Positions 10,166-18,544 of a stretch of 64,000 bases of DNA are shown here, in pieces (the first letter of the stretch is position 1; each line of letters starts with the position of its first letter). The position numbers and the translations under genes are program-made. Origin of the DNA: Sphingobacterium sp. SGG-5 (GTDB lineage: Bacteria; Bacteroidota; Bacteroidia; Sphingobacteriales; Sphingobacteriaceae); contig NZ_JAAKGO010000003.1 of NCBI RefSeq assembly GCF_011043525.1, forward strand, positions 186,001-250,000, read 5' to 3'. The notes below the pieces were generated by a model. The model ran no database searches and had not been told where the DNA came from. It saw only the letters and a list, made by a program, of their open reading frames with translations.

Positions 10166-10407
10166 ACCTTTCCAAGCAGTACCGTTGTATAGGTGGATCC
10201 TATCCAACTCAATTTGAATGTAAATATAGGTCTTTTTGCTCAAATAATGTATTTTAATACGATGATAATGCAGTCTAATATGATTTTTATCTTAGGAGCA
10301 CTCATTGTTTAGCTATCCTATGAATTTCAATTTGCCTACCTATATACATTCTATTTATGATAAAATGTTGGAATAAGAGGATAACTTATGGAACAAATCA
10401 GTTACAA

Positions 10408-10430
10408 TTTTGATAGATATTTGTGATTAT
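10408..10430 (+). promoter_or_regulatory. Possible relative of the PUL regulatory box
   Basis: In the 286-bp region between the divergent ECF sigma and isomerase genes, the stretch TTTTGATAGAT followed by ATTTGTGATTAT matches bases 17787-17808 of the glycan-locus control region (TTTTGATAAAT then CTTGTGATTAT) with two mismatches and one gap. The ATGTTGGA part of the box is also present upstream (near 10364-10371) but not at the same spacing, and no TAnnTTTG element sits 29 bp downstream. This is weak, but suggests that the sugar operon may answer to the same regulator. Confidence 0.25.
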
Positions 10431-10451
10431 AATAACCAAGTATAATATCTC

Positions 10452-12059
10452 ATGGAAACAATAGATTCAAAACAAGTAGTTGTAGTTTGCAGTGGAGACC
10501 TTAGACCTTCTGCCAATTTGAATTGCTGGCCTATGCAACAGCAGATGGAAGAGAAGCTAAATGGTGCTTTAGCAAATTTGGGCTGGTCGTCCAAGCGTGC
10601 ACATGGCTACGATGAAGAAAAGGGACACGGCTTTATCGATTATCAGCATGTAGGCGTAAAGATATTTAGAGGTATTGATAAAAAGGCTCCGCTCATTGTT
10701 GCCGAAAGCGTGTGGCAATACAGTCATCATGTTTTAGCCGGCTTGATTGCACACGAGGGTCCTATTCTAGTGGTAGCCAATTGGGATGGTACTTACCCTG
10801 GCTTAGTGGGCGCTTTGAATCTGGTGGGATCATTGACGAAGGCCGAAGTCGAATACAGCTTCTTATGGAGTAAAGATTTTAGCGATGATTTTTTTAATTC
10901 CAAGCTTAAAGAATGGTTGGAAACAGGTGCGGTTACACACGATTATTCGCATGTAAAACCTTTTGATAGTCAATTTATTTCAAAAGAAGATAATGCCGTG
11001 GCTGAAAAGTTTGCACATCAAATAAAGCATGACCGCGTCATTATGGGAGTATTCGACGAAGGCTGTATGGGCATGTTCAACGCTATTGTGCCGGACGCTC
11101 TTATTCATCAATTGGGTATATTTAAGGAGCGTTTGAGCCAATCCACCTTATATGCCAAAATGTTGACCGTCTCCGACGAAGAAGCGCATGTTATTTTGGA
11201 CTGGATGTTGGCAAAAGGTATGAAGTTTGATTGGGGTACCGATCCCGTAAATGAGCTGACCAAAGACCAGACGTTGGAGCAATGTAAAATGTATATTGCT
11301 GCTCTGCGTCTTGCTGATGAGTTTGGCTGTGATACCATCGGTATACAATATCAGCAAGGGTTAAAAGATCTGGTTCCCGCAAGTGATCTGGTAGAAGGGT
11401 TGTTGAATAATACCGAAAGACCTCCCGTCCGTGATGAGAAAGGAAAAGAATTGTATGCCGGTGAGGCTTTACCCCATTTTAATGAAGTAGACGAGTGCGC
11501 AGGTATAGATGGCTATGTGACGTATCACTTATGGCGGCAACTTGGTCTGAATGGTGATAATACTTTACATGACTTGCGCTATGGCGAAAACTTTATCGTC
11601 GATGGCCAGGAAGAGTTCGTATGGGTATTTCTGATTTCGGGTGCTGCTCCAGCCTCACATTTTATTGGTGGGTATGCAGGTGCCGACAGTTTGCGCCAGC
11701 CGCCCATGTTCTTTAAAAAAGGTGGAGGAACATTACGCGGTGTCAGTCGTCCCGGCAAAATTGTCTGGAGCCGTATCTATATAGAGAATAATGAATTATG
11801 GTGTGATATCGGTACAGGAAAAGTGGTAGAATTACCGCAGGAAGAAACCGAGCGGAGATGGAATCTTACCGATAAGCAGTGGCCGATTATGCACGGTGTA
11901 TTGGATGGTGTGAGCAGAGATCAGATGATGGCAAAGCATAAGGCAAATCATATCCAAGTGGTTTATGTAGATGGAGATTATGATGTGCGGAGAGCCGCCG
12001 GCATGAAAGCAGCGACGTTGCAAGCATTGGGGATCAAGGTTAATTATTGTGGAGGCTAA
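10452..12059 (+). CDS. L-fucose/L-arabinose isomerase-superfamily protein
   Basis: A 535-residue soluble protein that resembles the fucose isomerase fold group: an N-terminal Rossmann-like part (VVVVCSGDLRPSANLNCWPM), a middle part with EGPILVVANWDGTYPGLVGALNLVG, and a C-terminal barrel with acidic and histidine residues that could bind a metal (MGVFDEGCMGMFNA, EFGCDTIGIQYQQG, GAAPASHFIGG). Family members convert aldoses to ketoses with a divalent metal. It is the first gene of a five-gene plus-strand operon, 9 bp before a carbohydrate kinase, so an isomerase-then-kinase pathway is likely. The exact sugar is not shown by the sequence; it is not a close copy of classical FucI or AraA. Confidence 0.8.
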   Translation: METIDSKQVVVVCSGDLRPSANLNCWPMQQQMEEKLNGALANLGWSSKRAHGYDEEKGHGFIDYQHVGVKIFRGIDKKAPLIVAESVWQYSHHVLAGLIAHEGPILVVANWDGTYPGLVGALNLVGSLTKAEVEYSFLWSKDFSDDFFNSKLKEWLETGAVTHDYSHVKPFDSQFISKEDNAVAEKFAHQIKHDRVIMGVFDEGCMGMFNAIVPDALIHQLGIFKERLSQSTLYAKMLTVSDEEAHVILDWMLAKGMKFDWGTDPVNELTKDQTLEQCKMYIAALRLADEFGCDTIGIQYQQGLKDLVPASDLVEGLLNNTERPPVRDEKGKELYAGEALPHFNEVDECAGIDGYVTYHLWRQLGLNGDNTLHDLRYGENFIVDGQEEFVWVFLISGAAPASHFIGGYAGADSLRQPPMFFKKGGGTLRGVSRPGKIVWSRIYIENNELWCDIGTGKVVELPQEETERRWNLTDKQWPIMHGVLDGVSRDQMMAKHKANHIQVVYVDGDYDVRRAAGMKAATLQALGIKVNYCGG

Positions 12060-12068
12060 TATTGCATA

Positions 12069-13700
12069 ATGAACAATAAACTAGTCATAGGAATGGATTT
12101 CGGTACAGATTCCGTAAGGGGAATACTAGTTAATCCATACAATGGGGAAATCCTTTCCAAATCTGTTTCTTATTTTAAGCGATGGCAACGGGGGTTGTAT
12201 TGTAAGCCCGCGGAGGATCAATATAGACAACACCCGTTGGATTATATGGAGTCTATCGAAGAGATATTTACGGGGCTGTTTCAGGATATCGATCCGGATC
12301 TGATTAAGCAAGTAGTTGCTATCGGAACGAATACAACGGGTTCGACGCCGGTTGCGGTGGATGAGTACTGTCGTCCTTTGGCTTTGTTGGAGGAGTTTAA
12401 AGACAATCCCAACGCGATGTTTATTCTTTGGAAAGATCATACCGCAATACAGGAATCCGATGAAATCAATGCCTTGGCTAGGAAATGGTCCATAGACTAT
12501 ACCCAGAGCAGTGGCGGTATCTACTCTTCGGAATGGTTTTGGTCCAAGATATTGCATACCAATAGGAAAGATCCGCAGGTTCAGCGAAGTGCATTTACTT
12601 GGTTGGAGCAATCCGACTGGATTCCCACCTATTTGACAGGAACAGATAAACCGGCAGCAATTAAACGAAATCGCTGTGCAGCAGGTCACAAAGCCATGTG
12701 GAATGCCGATCACGGTGGATTACCGTCTTCCGAGTTTCTCTGTTCCTTAGACCCTTCTTTTTATCACCTTGTTAACCGGTTTTATACCACCACTTACACG
12801 TCTAACGAGACTTTTGGGACAATTTCACCTTATTTTGTCGAAAAATATGGTTTTGATTCCAATACGATTATTACTGTTGGGGCTCTTGACGCCCACCATG
12901 GGGCAGTGGGATCGGGGAGTGCACCGTATACGTTGGTGAAAGTTATCGGTACCTCCACCTGCGATATGTTGGTCGTTCCTAAAACGGATAATCCACCATT
13001 GGTCGAAGGAATATGTGGGCAGGTTGACGGCTCCATAGACCCGGGTATGATCGGCTTTGAGGCAGGACAATCCGCTTTTGGCGATATTTACAACTGGTTT
13101 AAAAAGATGATGCTTCAACCCGCGCATGCTATTTTAAACGATCAGTTGACCACCGAGCAAAAGCAATGGTTGGATGATGGTTTTTTTAACTATATTACAA
13201 AAGAGGCAGCCGCCTTACCCGTTACAGAAAATGATCTTGTCTTTACAGATTATCATAATGGGAGGCGAACACCCGATGCTGATTTTACCAAAGAATCAGC
13301 CGCTTATGGTTTTACTTTAGCGACCCATGCCGGCCATATCTTTAAGGCGCTGGTCGAATCGACAGCATTCGGGTCTAAGGCTATTATTGACCGTTTTAAA
13401 GCATTTGATGTGCCGATAAAAGCTGTCATTGCTACAGGAGGTATTCCCAATAAATCGCCGTATATCATACAGGTTTTGGCCGATGTATTAGCTTGCGATA
13501 TTCAGGTCGTGGACAGCGATCAAACCTGCGCGTTAGGATCGGCCATATTTGCTTCACTGGCTGGTAGAATTTACGACGATATCGGAGAAGCGAAGCAGGT
13601 CATGGCAGCGAAGGTAGTCAAAACCTATAGCCCGAATACGGCAAACCAGGAAGTTTACGAAGTTTTGTATAAAAGATATAACACATTAGCTACCCTATAA
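12069..13700 (+). CDS. FGGY carbohydrate kinase, ribulokinase-like
   Basis: A 543-residue sugar kinase of the FGGY family. The N-terminal phosphate motif is DFGTDSVRGILVN (residues about 10-22). The mid-protein motif is VGALDAHHGAVGSG, and the C-terminal half has ATGGIPNKSPYIIQVLADVLACDIQ, a pattern close to ribulokinase (AraB). It should phosphorylate a ketose made by the isomerase encoded just upstream; the two genes are 9 bp apart. The symporter gene follows after 7 bp. No cognate epimerase or class II aldolase follows, so the pathway is not plain L-arabinose or L-fucose use. Substrate unknown. Confidence 0.88.
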   Translation: MNNKLVIGMDFGTDSVRGILVNPYNGEILSKSVSYFKRWQRGLYCKPAEDQYRQHPLDYMESIEEIFTGLFQDIDPDLIKQVVAIGTNTTGSTPVAVDEYCRPLALLEEFKDNPNAMFILWKDHTAIQESDEINALARKWSIDYTQSSGGIYSSEWFWSKILHTNRKDPQVQRSAFTWLEQSDWIPTYLTGTDKPAAIKRNRCAAGHKAMWNADHGGLPSSEFLCSLDPSFYHLVNRFYTTTYTSNETFGTISPYFVEKYGFDSNTIITVGALDAHHGAVGSGSAPYTLVKVIGTSTCDMLVVPKTDNPPLVEGICGQVDGSIDPGMIGFEAGQSAFGDIYNWFKKMMLQPAHAILNDQLTTEQKQWLDDGFFNYITKEAAALPVTENDLVFTDYHNGRRTPDADFTKESAAYGFTLATHAGHIFKALVESTAFGSKAIIDRFKAFDVPIKAVIATGGIPNKSPYIIQVLADVLACDIQVVDSDQTCALGSAIFASLAGRIYDDIGEAKQVMAAKVVKTYSPNTANQEVYEVLYKRYNTLATL

Positions 13701-13707
13701 TTTTACT

Positions 13708-15264
13708 ATGAACAATTTACCAATAATAGACCTATCGGTAATAGCAATTTATCTCCTGGCCATGGTTTTGGTGGGTTTCTATTTTTCGAGAAAAAACACT
13801 TCTTCGGATGCTTTCACCAAAGCTGCCGGAAATATTCCAAGTTGGGCAATAGGTATTTCCCTTTACGCTACATTTTTAAGTTCAAACACCTTTTTAGGTG
13901 TGCCCGGAAAGGCTTATGGAGCAAATTGGAACGCTTTTGTGTTCAGTCTTTCCATGCCCTTGGCGGCTTATATTGCCGCAAAATATTTTGTGCCCTTTTA
14001 CCGTAAACATACAGAAGTATCTGCTTATACAAATTTGGAGAATCGGTTTGGCACCTGGGCCAGAAGTTATGCGGTAATATGTTTCCTGCTGACACAGGTG
14101 GCGCGGATGGGATCGATATTTTTCGGTATTTCACTTACCCTACAAGCCTTGACGGGACTCGATATGTCGATGATTATGCTTGTTACAGGCGTGTGTATCA
14201 TTATCTACACGGTTTTAGGCGGGATGGAAGCCGTGATCTGGACGGAGGTATTTCAGGGGATATTGTTGACTTTCGGCGCTTTGGTTGTTATCGGTACGTT
14301 AATTTATAACATCCCGGGTGGCACGAGTACCATTGTTGATATCGGTCTGCGGGATGATAAGTTTAGCTTGGGGTCCTTTTCGCTGACGGATTTTTCCTCG
14401 TCAACTTTCTGGGTGATTCTGCTTTACGGGTTTTTCATGAACCTGACGAATTTCGGGATGGATCAAAACTATGTACAACGCTATCATGCTGCGCCGAATG
14501 CCAAAGAAGCAGCGAAGTCAGTTTGGTTATGTACGTGGTTATACATACCTATTTCTTTATTGTTTTTTATTATCGGCGTCTGTTTATATGCGTATTATGA
14601 TGTTAATCCAGATTTATTACATACCGTAAAAGAACAGGCTGCTTTAGAACGAATAGGTGCAAGTGGTGCCGATCTCACAGGTGTCATTAACGCGCTAACA
14701 CCTGCGGATTATGGTGATAAGGTGTTGCCACATTATATGGTAAATCATATACCCACGGGGATTTTGGGGTTGATCGTTTCGGCCATATTAGCAGCGGCAA
14801 TGAGCACGATCAGCTCTGGAATGAATGCTTCAGCAACTGTTTTTACCGAGGATATCTACAAACGCTATATCAATCCATCGGTGTCAGACAAAGGTAATCT
14901 GCGTATACTTTTTATCGCCACCGGAGTTTTCGGTGCTATAGGCATGTTTGCAGGTATTGCAATGATCGGTGTACAGAGCATCCTGGACATTTGGTGGACG
15001 TTGTCGGGCATTTTTGCAGGTGGTATGTTAGGACTGTTTTTGTTGGGTATTACCAATAAGAAGGTCGGCAACAGTGACGCTATACTTGGGACCGCTTTTG
15101 GGATAGCTGTTATTTTATGGATGACATTCTCCTATTTACTGCCGGAACAATATGCGTTTCTGCGGAATATGCTCCACGCCAATATGATTATCGTCGTTGG
15201 GACAATAGCGATTCTATTGGTGGGGAATCTGAGTCAGCAGTTGAGAAGGAAAAAAATAAACTAA
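13708..15264 (+). CDS. Sodium:solute symporter (SSS family)
   Basis: A 518-residue inner-membrane transporter with about 13 hydrophobic helices, starting with LPIIDLSVIAIYLLAMVLVGFYFSRK. Typical SSS features are the TFLSSNTFLGVPGKAYG stretch in the first unwound helix, the GGMEAVIWTEVFQG segment and AAAMSTISSGMNASATVFTEDIYKRY near the sodium site. SSS members import sugars, sialic acid, amino acids or carboxylates with sodium. Lying between the kinase and aldolase genes, it probably imports the monosaccharide that the operon breaks down. Confidence 0.93.
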   Translation: MNNLPIIDLSVIAIYLLAMVLVGFYFSRKNTSSDAFTKAAGNIPSWAIGISLYATFLSSNTFLGVPGKAYGANWNAFVFSLSMPLAAYIAAKYFVPFYRKHTEVSAYTNLENRFGTWARSYAVICFLLTQVARMGSIFFGISLTLQALTGLDMSMIMLVTGVCIIIYTVLGGMEAVIWTEVFQGILLTFGALVVIGTLIYNIPGGTSTIVDIGLRDDKFSLGSFSLTDFSSSTFWVILLYGFFMNLTNFGMDQNYVQRYHAAPNAKEAAKSVWLCTWLYIPISLLFFIIGVCLYAYYDVNPDLLHTVKEQAALERIGASGADLTGVINALTPADYGDKVLPHYMVNHIPTGILGLIVSAILAAAMSTISSGMNASATVFTEDIYKRYINPSVSDKGNLRILFIATGVFGAIGMFAGIAMIGVQSILDIWWTLSGIFAGGMLGLFLLGITNKKVGNSDAILGTAFGIAVILWMTFSYLLPEQYAFLRNMLHANMIIVVGTIAILLVGNLSQQLRRKKIN

Positions 15265-15282
15265 ATATATAAAATTAAAATA

Positions 15283-16236
15283 ATGATTCGGAAGGATAAA
15301 AAATTTGTTCCTGTAATGCTTATGCCTTTTCAGGAGGATGGAAGTATTGATTATAATGCATTGGAGAAACTGGTAGACTTCTATTTAGAGGCGGGTGCAG
15401 GGGGGCTGTTTGCCAACTGCCTGTCCAGCGAGATGTACCAATTATCACCAGAAGAAAGGATAGCGTCGGTATCGTTCATCGTGAAGCACGTAAACGGACG
15501 AGTACCTATTGTGGCGACAGGGACTTTTGAGGATACCATTGAAAACCAGGCACAGTTTGTTAAAGCGATGTATGCCACCGGTGTCGATGCTGTTATTGTG
15601 ATAACCGGTTTGCTGGCTAAAGAAGACGATAGCGAAGAGGCTTTCCGTGCCAACGTAGAGGAGCTGCTCGCTCTGACAGACAATGTGCCGTTAGGATTTT
15701 ACGAATGTCCGGTTCCCTATAAAAGGGTCATATCTGCGGATTTTTTAGGGCAACTGGTAAAAACCGGCCGTATCAAATACCATAAAGATACGTCTCTGGA
15801 TATCAACGGTATCCGTGCAAAAATTGCAGCGACAAGAGATGAAGAGAGTTTTGGATTGTATGACGCGTATATGGCCCACGCTGTAGAAACATTGAAAGCG
15901 GGCTCCGCAGGTTTATCATGTATACAGGGTAACTATTTTCCGGAAATGGTCGTCTGGTTATGTGCTAATTTTGATAATACCGACAAACAAGAAGAAGTTG
16001 GTTTAGTGCAGCAGTTTTTGATTGACAATATGGATGTTATGCACGATACTTATCCTGTATCAGCGAAGTATGTGCTACAGAAGTTAGGACATTCTATCCA
16101 GCTTTATAGCAGATGCCAAGATATTCAGGTGTTGGATGCAGGTACGAAAAGCGAATTGGATGTATTGATTGAAGATTATAAAGATCTCGACAAGCAGATC
16201 CATACATCTTATGTAAACACAGCGTTTAACCGGTAA
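15283..16236 (+). CDS. DHDPS/N-acetylneuraminate-lyase-family aldolase
   Basis: A 317-residue TIM-barrel protein of the dihydrodipicolinate synthase family, whose members cleave or form 2-keto acids through a lysine Schiff base. The likely catalytic residues are Tyr140 (GFYECPVPY) and Lys165 (RIKYHKDTS). The usual GTTGE carboxylate-binding motif is replaced by NCLSSE (residues 45-50), so the substrate is probably not the standard one. It is 18 bp downstream of the symporter gene. Together with an isomerase and a kinase it may split a keto-deoxy sugar acid, or a related compound from the neighbouring glycan locus. This is an inference; it is not a clear NanA or DapA. Confidence 0.85.
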   Translation: MIRKDKKFVPVMLMPFQEDGSIDYNALEKLVDFYLEAGAGGLFANCLSSEMYQLSPEERIASVSFIVKHVNGRVPIVATGTFEDTIENQAQFVKAMYATGVDAVIVITGLLAKEDDSEEAFRANVEELLALTDNVPLGFYECPVPYKRVISADFLGQLVKTGRIKYHKDTSLDINGIRAKIAATRDEESFGLYDAYMAHAVETLKAGSAGLSCIQGNYFPEMVVWLCANFDNTDKQEEVGLVQQFLIDNMDVMHDTYPVSAKYVLQKLGHSIQLYSRCQDIQVLDAGTKSELDVLIEDYKDLDKQIHTSYVNTAFNR

Positions 16237-16315
16237 TATTGTCTATCAGGACTATAAGGACGGGAAGATAAATACGAGCAGGATTTCGTAGGTTATAAGG
16301 AAAGTTATCATTACA

Positions 16316-17671
16316 ATGGCAAAGAGAATCATTACAGCCAGTCTGTGTAGGATACATCGGTACAGATTAAATGTTCTGTGTCTAGCAATTCCTTTATTTT
16401 ATTTACAAAGTTGCATGAATAACCAAGAGAAAAATACCAATACAAGCGAAATTACGATGTTGACAAGCTCGGATATGGGGCATACCATCCACCACAGTAA
16501 TGCGTTTTCCAAAGATGACGAATGGATCGTATTTGACGGTCGAAACGATGATACAAAAATCGGCGAGACCGCGACCATTGGAGTTGTTAATATCGAGACT
16601 GGAGAAGAAAAGATCATTTATCAAACACAACATCAAACGATTTATGGTCCGGGAGTGGGGGCAGTATCATTTAGTCCCACAGCCGATCATGTTATTTTTA
16701 TCCATGGATTGAATAATGCCGATTCCGTGAAACCCTATGCCATGAGTAGACGGGTGGGGGTAGGAATAGACTTGACTTCGCCAATGCAGGCATTTCATTA
16801 TGATGCCCGGGATGTGCTGTCGCCTTATGTGCCTGGATCTTTGCGTGGGGGCACACATTCGCATGGTTGGAGTGGGGATGGACAGTTGATCAGTTTTACG
16901 TACAACGACGAATTTGTTGATCCGGATCTGCGGACGGTTGGCGTCATGGTACCGACGAGTAGTCCTGTTGTTGTGGAAAAGCATGTCGCGAATAACGACG
17001 GCGAGATGTACGCTGCTATTGTAACGGACGTTGTACGTGATCCCAAATGGGGTTCGGATGAAATATCCAAAGCCTTTGATGAATGCTGGGTAGGCGATAA
17101 GCATACTATCGCTTTTCAGGGCCATACAAAGAATGAACAAGGAGAAACAATCACAGAGATATATGTAGTCGATATTGATGAAGAGGTGGTTAAAGCGGAT
17201 GCGGTAGCCGTAGGTGGTGAAGGTGAACGTCCTCGTGTGCCTCAAGGTATCAGGCAAAGAAGACTGTCACACACGAAGAAAGGTTTATCGGATCTCCGGC
17301 ACTGGCTTCGTTCCAGCGCTGATGGTCAATATATTTATGCGCTCGCGAAGGACGAACACGAAAGAAATCAGATTGTACAGTGTAATGTACAGACAGGAGC
17401 GTTGGATTATATCTCTACATTTGATTTTTCGGTAAGTTCTCCAATCAATATAAGTTATAGCAAGGATAAGATTACCTTTATTGCCAATAATAATGTATAC
17501 CTATTTGATATCGCGAGTAGAGAGGTTAGGCAGTTGACCAGCTACGAGGCGGGAGATTTACCGTTGGTAGGGGCTCCGGTATTTTCGAGAAAGGATGATA
17601 GGATAGCTTTCAATCAGTTTGTGCATATCAACAATCAGGAAAATGTACAGATTAAGCTTATAAAATTATAA
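16316..17671 (+). CDS. DUF3748-type propeller lipoprotein
   Basis: A 451-residue exported protein with a long N-terminal basic/hydrophobic stretch ending in lipobox LQSC near residue 33. The rest looks like a WD40/TolB-like beta-propeller: TIHHSNAFSKDDEWIVFDGRND, VSFSPTADHVIFIHGLNN and LRHWLRSSADGQYIYALAKDE are blade-like repeats. The HHSNAFS start and GGTHSHGWSGDGQLISF resemble DUF3748 (YidR-like) proteins. It is the last gene of the isomerase-kinase-symporter-aldolase operon, 79 bp after the aldolase gene, and is followed by a strong terminator. Function unknown; a surface or periplasmic sugar-acid lyase or binding role would suit the context but is not proven. Confidence 0.75.
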   Translation: MAKRIITASLCRIHRYRLNVLCLAIPLFYLQSCMNNQEKNTNTSEITMLTSSDMGHTIHHSNAFSKDDEWIVFDGRNDDTKIGETATIGVVNIETGEEKIIYQTQHQTIYGPGVGAVSFSPTADHVIFIHGLNNADSVKPYAMSRRVGVGIDLTSPMQAFHYDARDVLSPYVPGSLRGGTHSHGWSGDGQLISFTYNDEFVDPDLRTVGVMVPTSSPVVVEKHVANNDGEMYAAIVTDVVRDPKWGSDEISKAFDECWVGDKHTIAFQGHTKNEQGETITEIYVVDIDEEVVKADAVAVGGEGERPRVPQGIRQRRLSHTKKGLSDLRHWLRSSADGQYIYALAKDEHERNQIVQCNVQTGALDYISTFDFSVSSPINISYSKDKITFIANNNVYLFDIASREVRQLTSYEAGDLPLVGAPVFSRKDDRIAFNQFVHINNQENVQIKLIKL

Positions 17672-17706
17672 ATATACTCCGATACGACCAGATCGCGTAT
17701 AAATAT

Positions 17707-17735
17707 AATGCGAAGCGTAAAGCTTCGCATTTTTT
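17707..17735 (+). terminator. Intrinsic terminator of the sugar-use operon
   Basis: A perfect 10-bp stem (AATGCGAAGC at 17707-17716, GCTTCGCATT at 17722-17731) with a five-base loop is followed by a T-run. It lies 35 bp after the stop of the DUF3748 gene and separates this operon from the glycan locus. Confidence 0.93.
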
Positions 17736-17772
17736 GTTGTGTTTCGGGTACCTAAACCCAAGTGTCTATGAT

Positions 17773-17834
17773 AATATGTTGGATGTTTTTGATAAATCTT
17801 GTGATTATTTCGGTAGATGGATTGCCTACCTTTG
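17773..17834 (+). promoter_or_regulatory. Control region of the glycan locus: 25-bp box plus -7 element
   Basis: A 25-bp box (17773-17797, core ATGTTGGATGTTTTTGATAA) is followed 29 bp later by TACCTTTG (17827-17834), which fits the Bacteroidota -7 consensus TAnnTTTG. No good -33 element is present, which suits an activator-dependent promoter. The identical box at the identical distance occurs before the ECF sigma gene at 37575-37636. GTAGAT (17813-17818) is also shared. Transcription should start near 17840, giving a leader of about 50 bases before the first gene at 17893. Confidence 0.75.
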
Positions 17835-17892
17835 ATTTAACCAAAGGAACTAATGTATCTTATTTTATTACTTTAAATAAATCTAAAAAGCT

Positions 17893-18537
17893 ATGAGACC
17901 ATTTTTAATTATTTTATTCAGCATTGTGGCCCAATTGACCTATGGCCAGCTTGTCACGTGGAATTTAGGAGGTCCTGCCCCGACTACAGGCCGGGAAAGC
18001 GCAGTCTCTCCTGCCTTTGTCAAAGAAGGACTAAAAGTTAGCGACCTAACCAAAGGACCGCTGGTGCGAAGTAAACAGGGAAATGCCAGGGGTTTTAGTG
18101 GACATTTGGCTAAAAATGTACGGACATTCGACGAAGCCGTTAAGAGCGATGCCTATTTTGAATTCACCGTCGCTGTCGAAAAAGGGTATACCGCATCGTT
18201 GTCGCTTTTGAAAGCCAGATTACGCGTTCAGGAATTTTCCGCGAAGAACTTTCAATGGACATACAGCATAAAAGGCGATGACTTTAAGAAATTGCATGAG
18301 GAGCCTATTTATATGAGTGACCTCAATAATTCCGGCACGAACCAGCCTAATTTAGACCTGAAGAAAGTAAGCGATTTACAAAACATTAAATCGAATAGTA
18401 AGGTGACATTTAGGCTGTATGTATGGGGAAATGACAATGCACAAGACAAAGGAAAAATTTCTGTAGGATTTGGGAAATCAAATGCCAAAAGTAATAGCCC
18501 TATCTTAAAATTAGAAGGCAGCGTTGTAAAAAACTAA
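17893..18537 (+). CDS. Secreted stand-alone beta-sandwich protein
   Basis: A 214-residue protein with a signal peptide ending LTYGQ (about residue 19) and then one beta-rich domain. It contains ARGFSGH, AYFEFTV, FQWTYSIKGDDFKKL and VTFRLYVWG. The same order of motifs is found in the C-terminal domains of the SGNH esterase (30940) and, more distantly, of both sialidase-like proteins (25321, 29159) of this locus. It is the first gene after the promoter, 8 bp before susC. A glycan-binding (CBM-like) or surface scaffold role is my inference; I do not recognise a named family. Confidence 0.8.
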   Translation: MRPFLIILFSIVAQLTYGQLVTWNLGGPAPTTGRESAVSPAFVKEGLKVSDLTKGPLVRSKQGNARGFSGHLAKNVRTFDEAVKSDAYFEFTVAVEKGYTASLSLLKARLRVQEFSAKNFQWTYSIKGDDFKKLHEEPIYMSDLNNSGTNQPNLDLKKVSDLQNIKSNSKVTFRLYVWGNDNAQDKGKISVGFGKSNAKSNSPILKLEGSVVKN

Positions 18538-18544
18538 AGAATTC

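Noticed and set aside
12126-12713. 195-codon minus-strand frame inside the kinase gene
   Set aside because: Fully inside a clear FGGY kinase gene, Cys/Ile-rich translation with no family resemblance.
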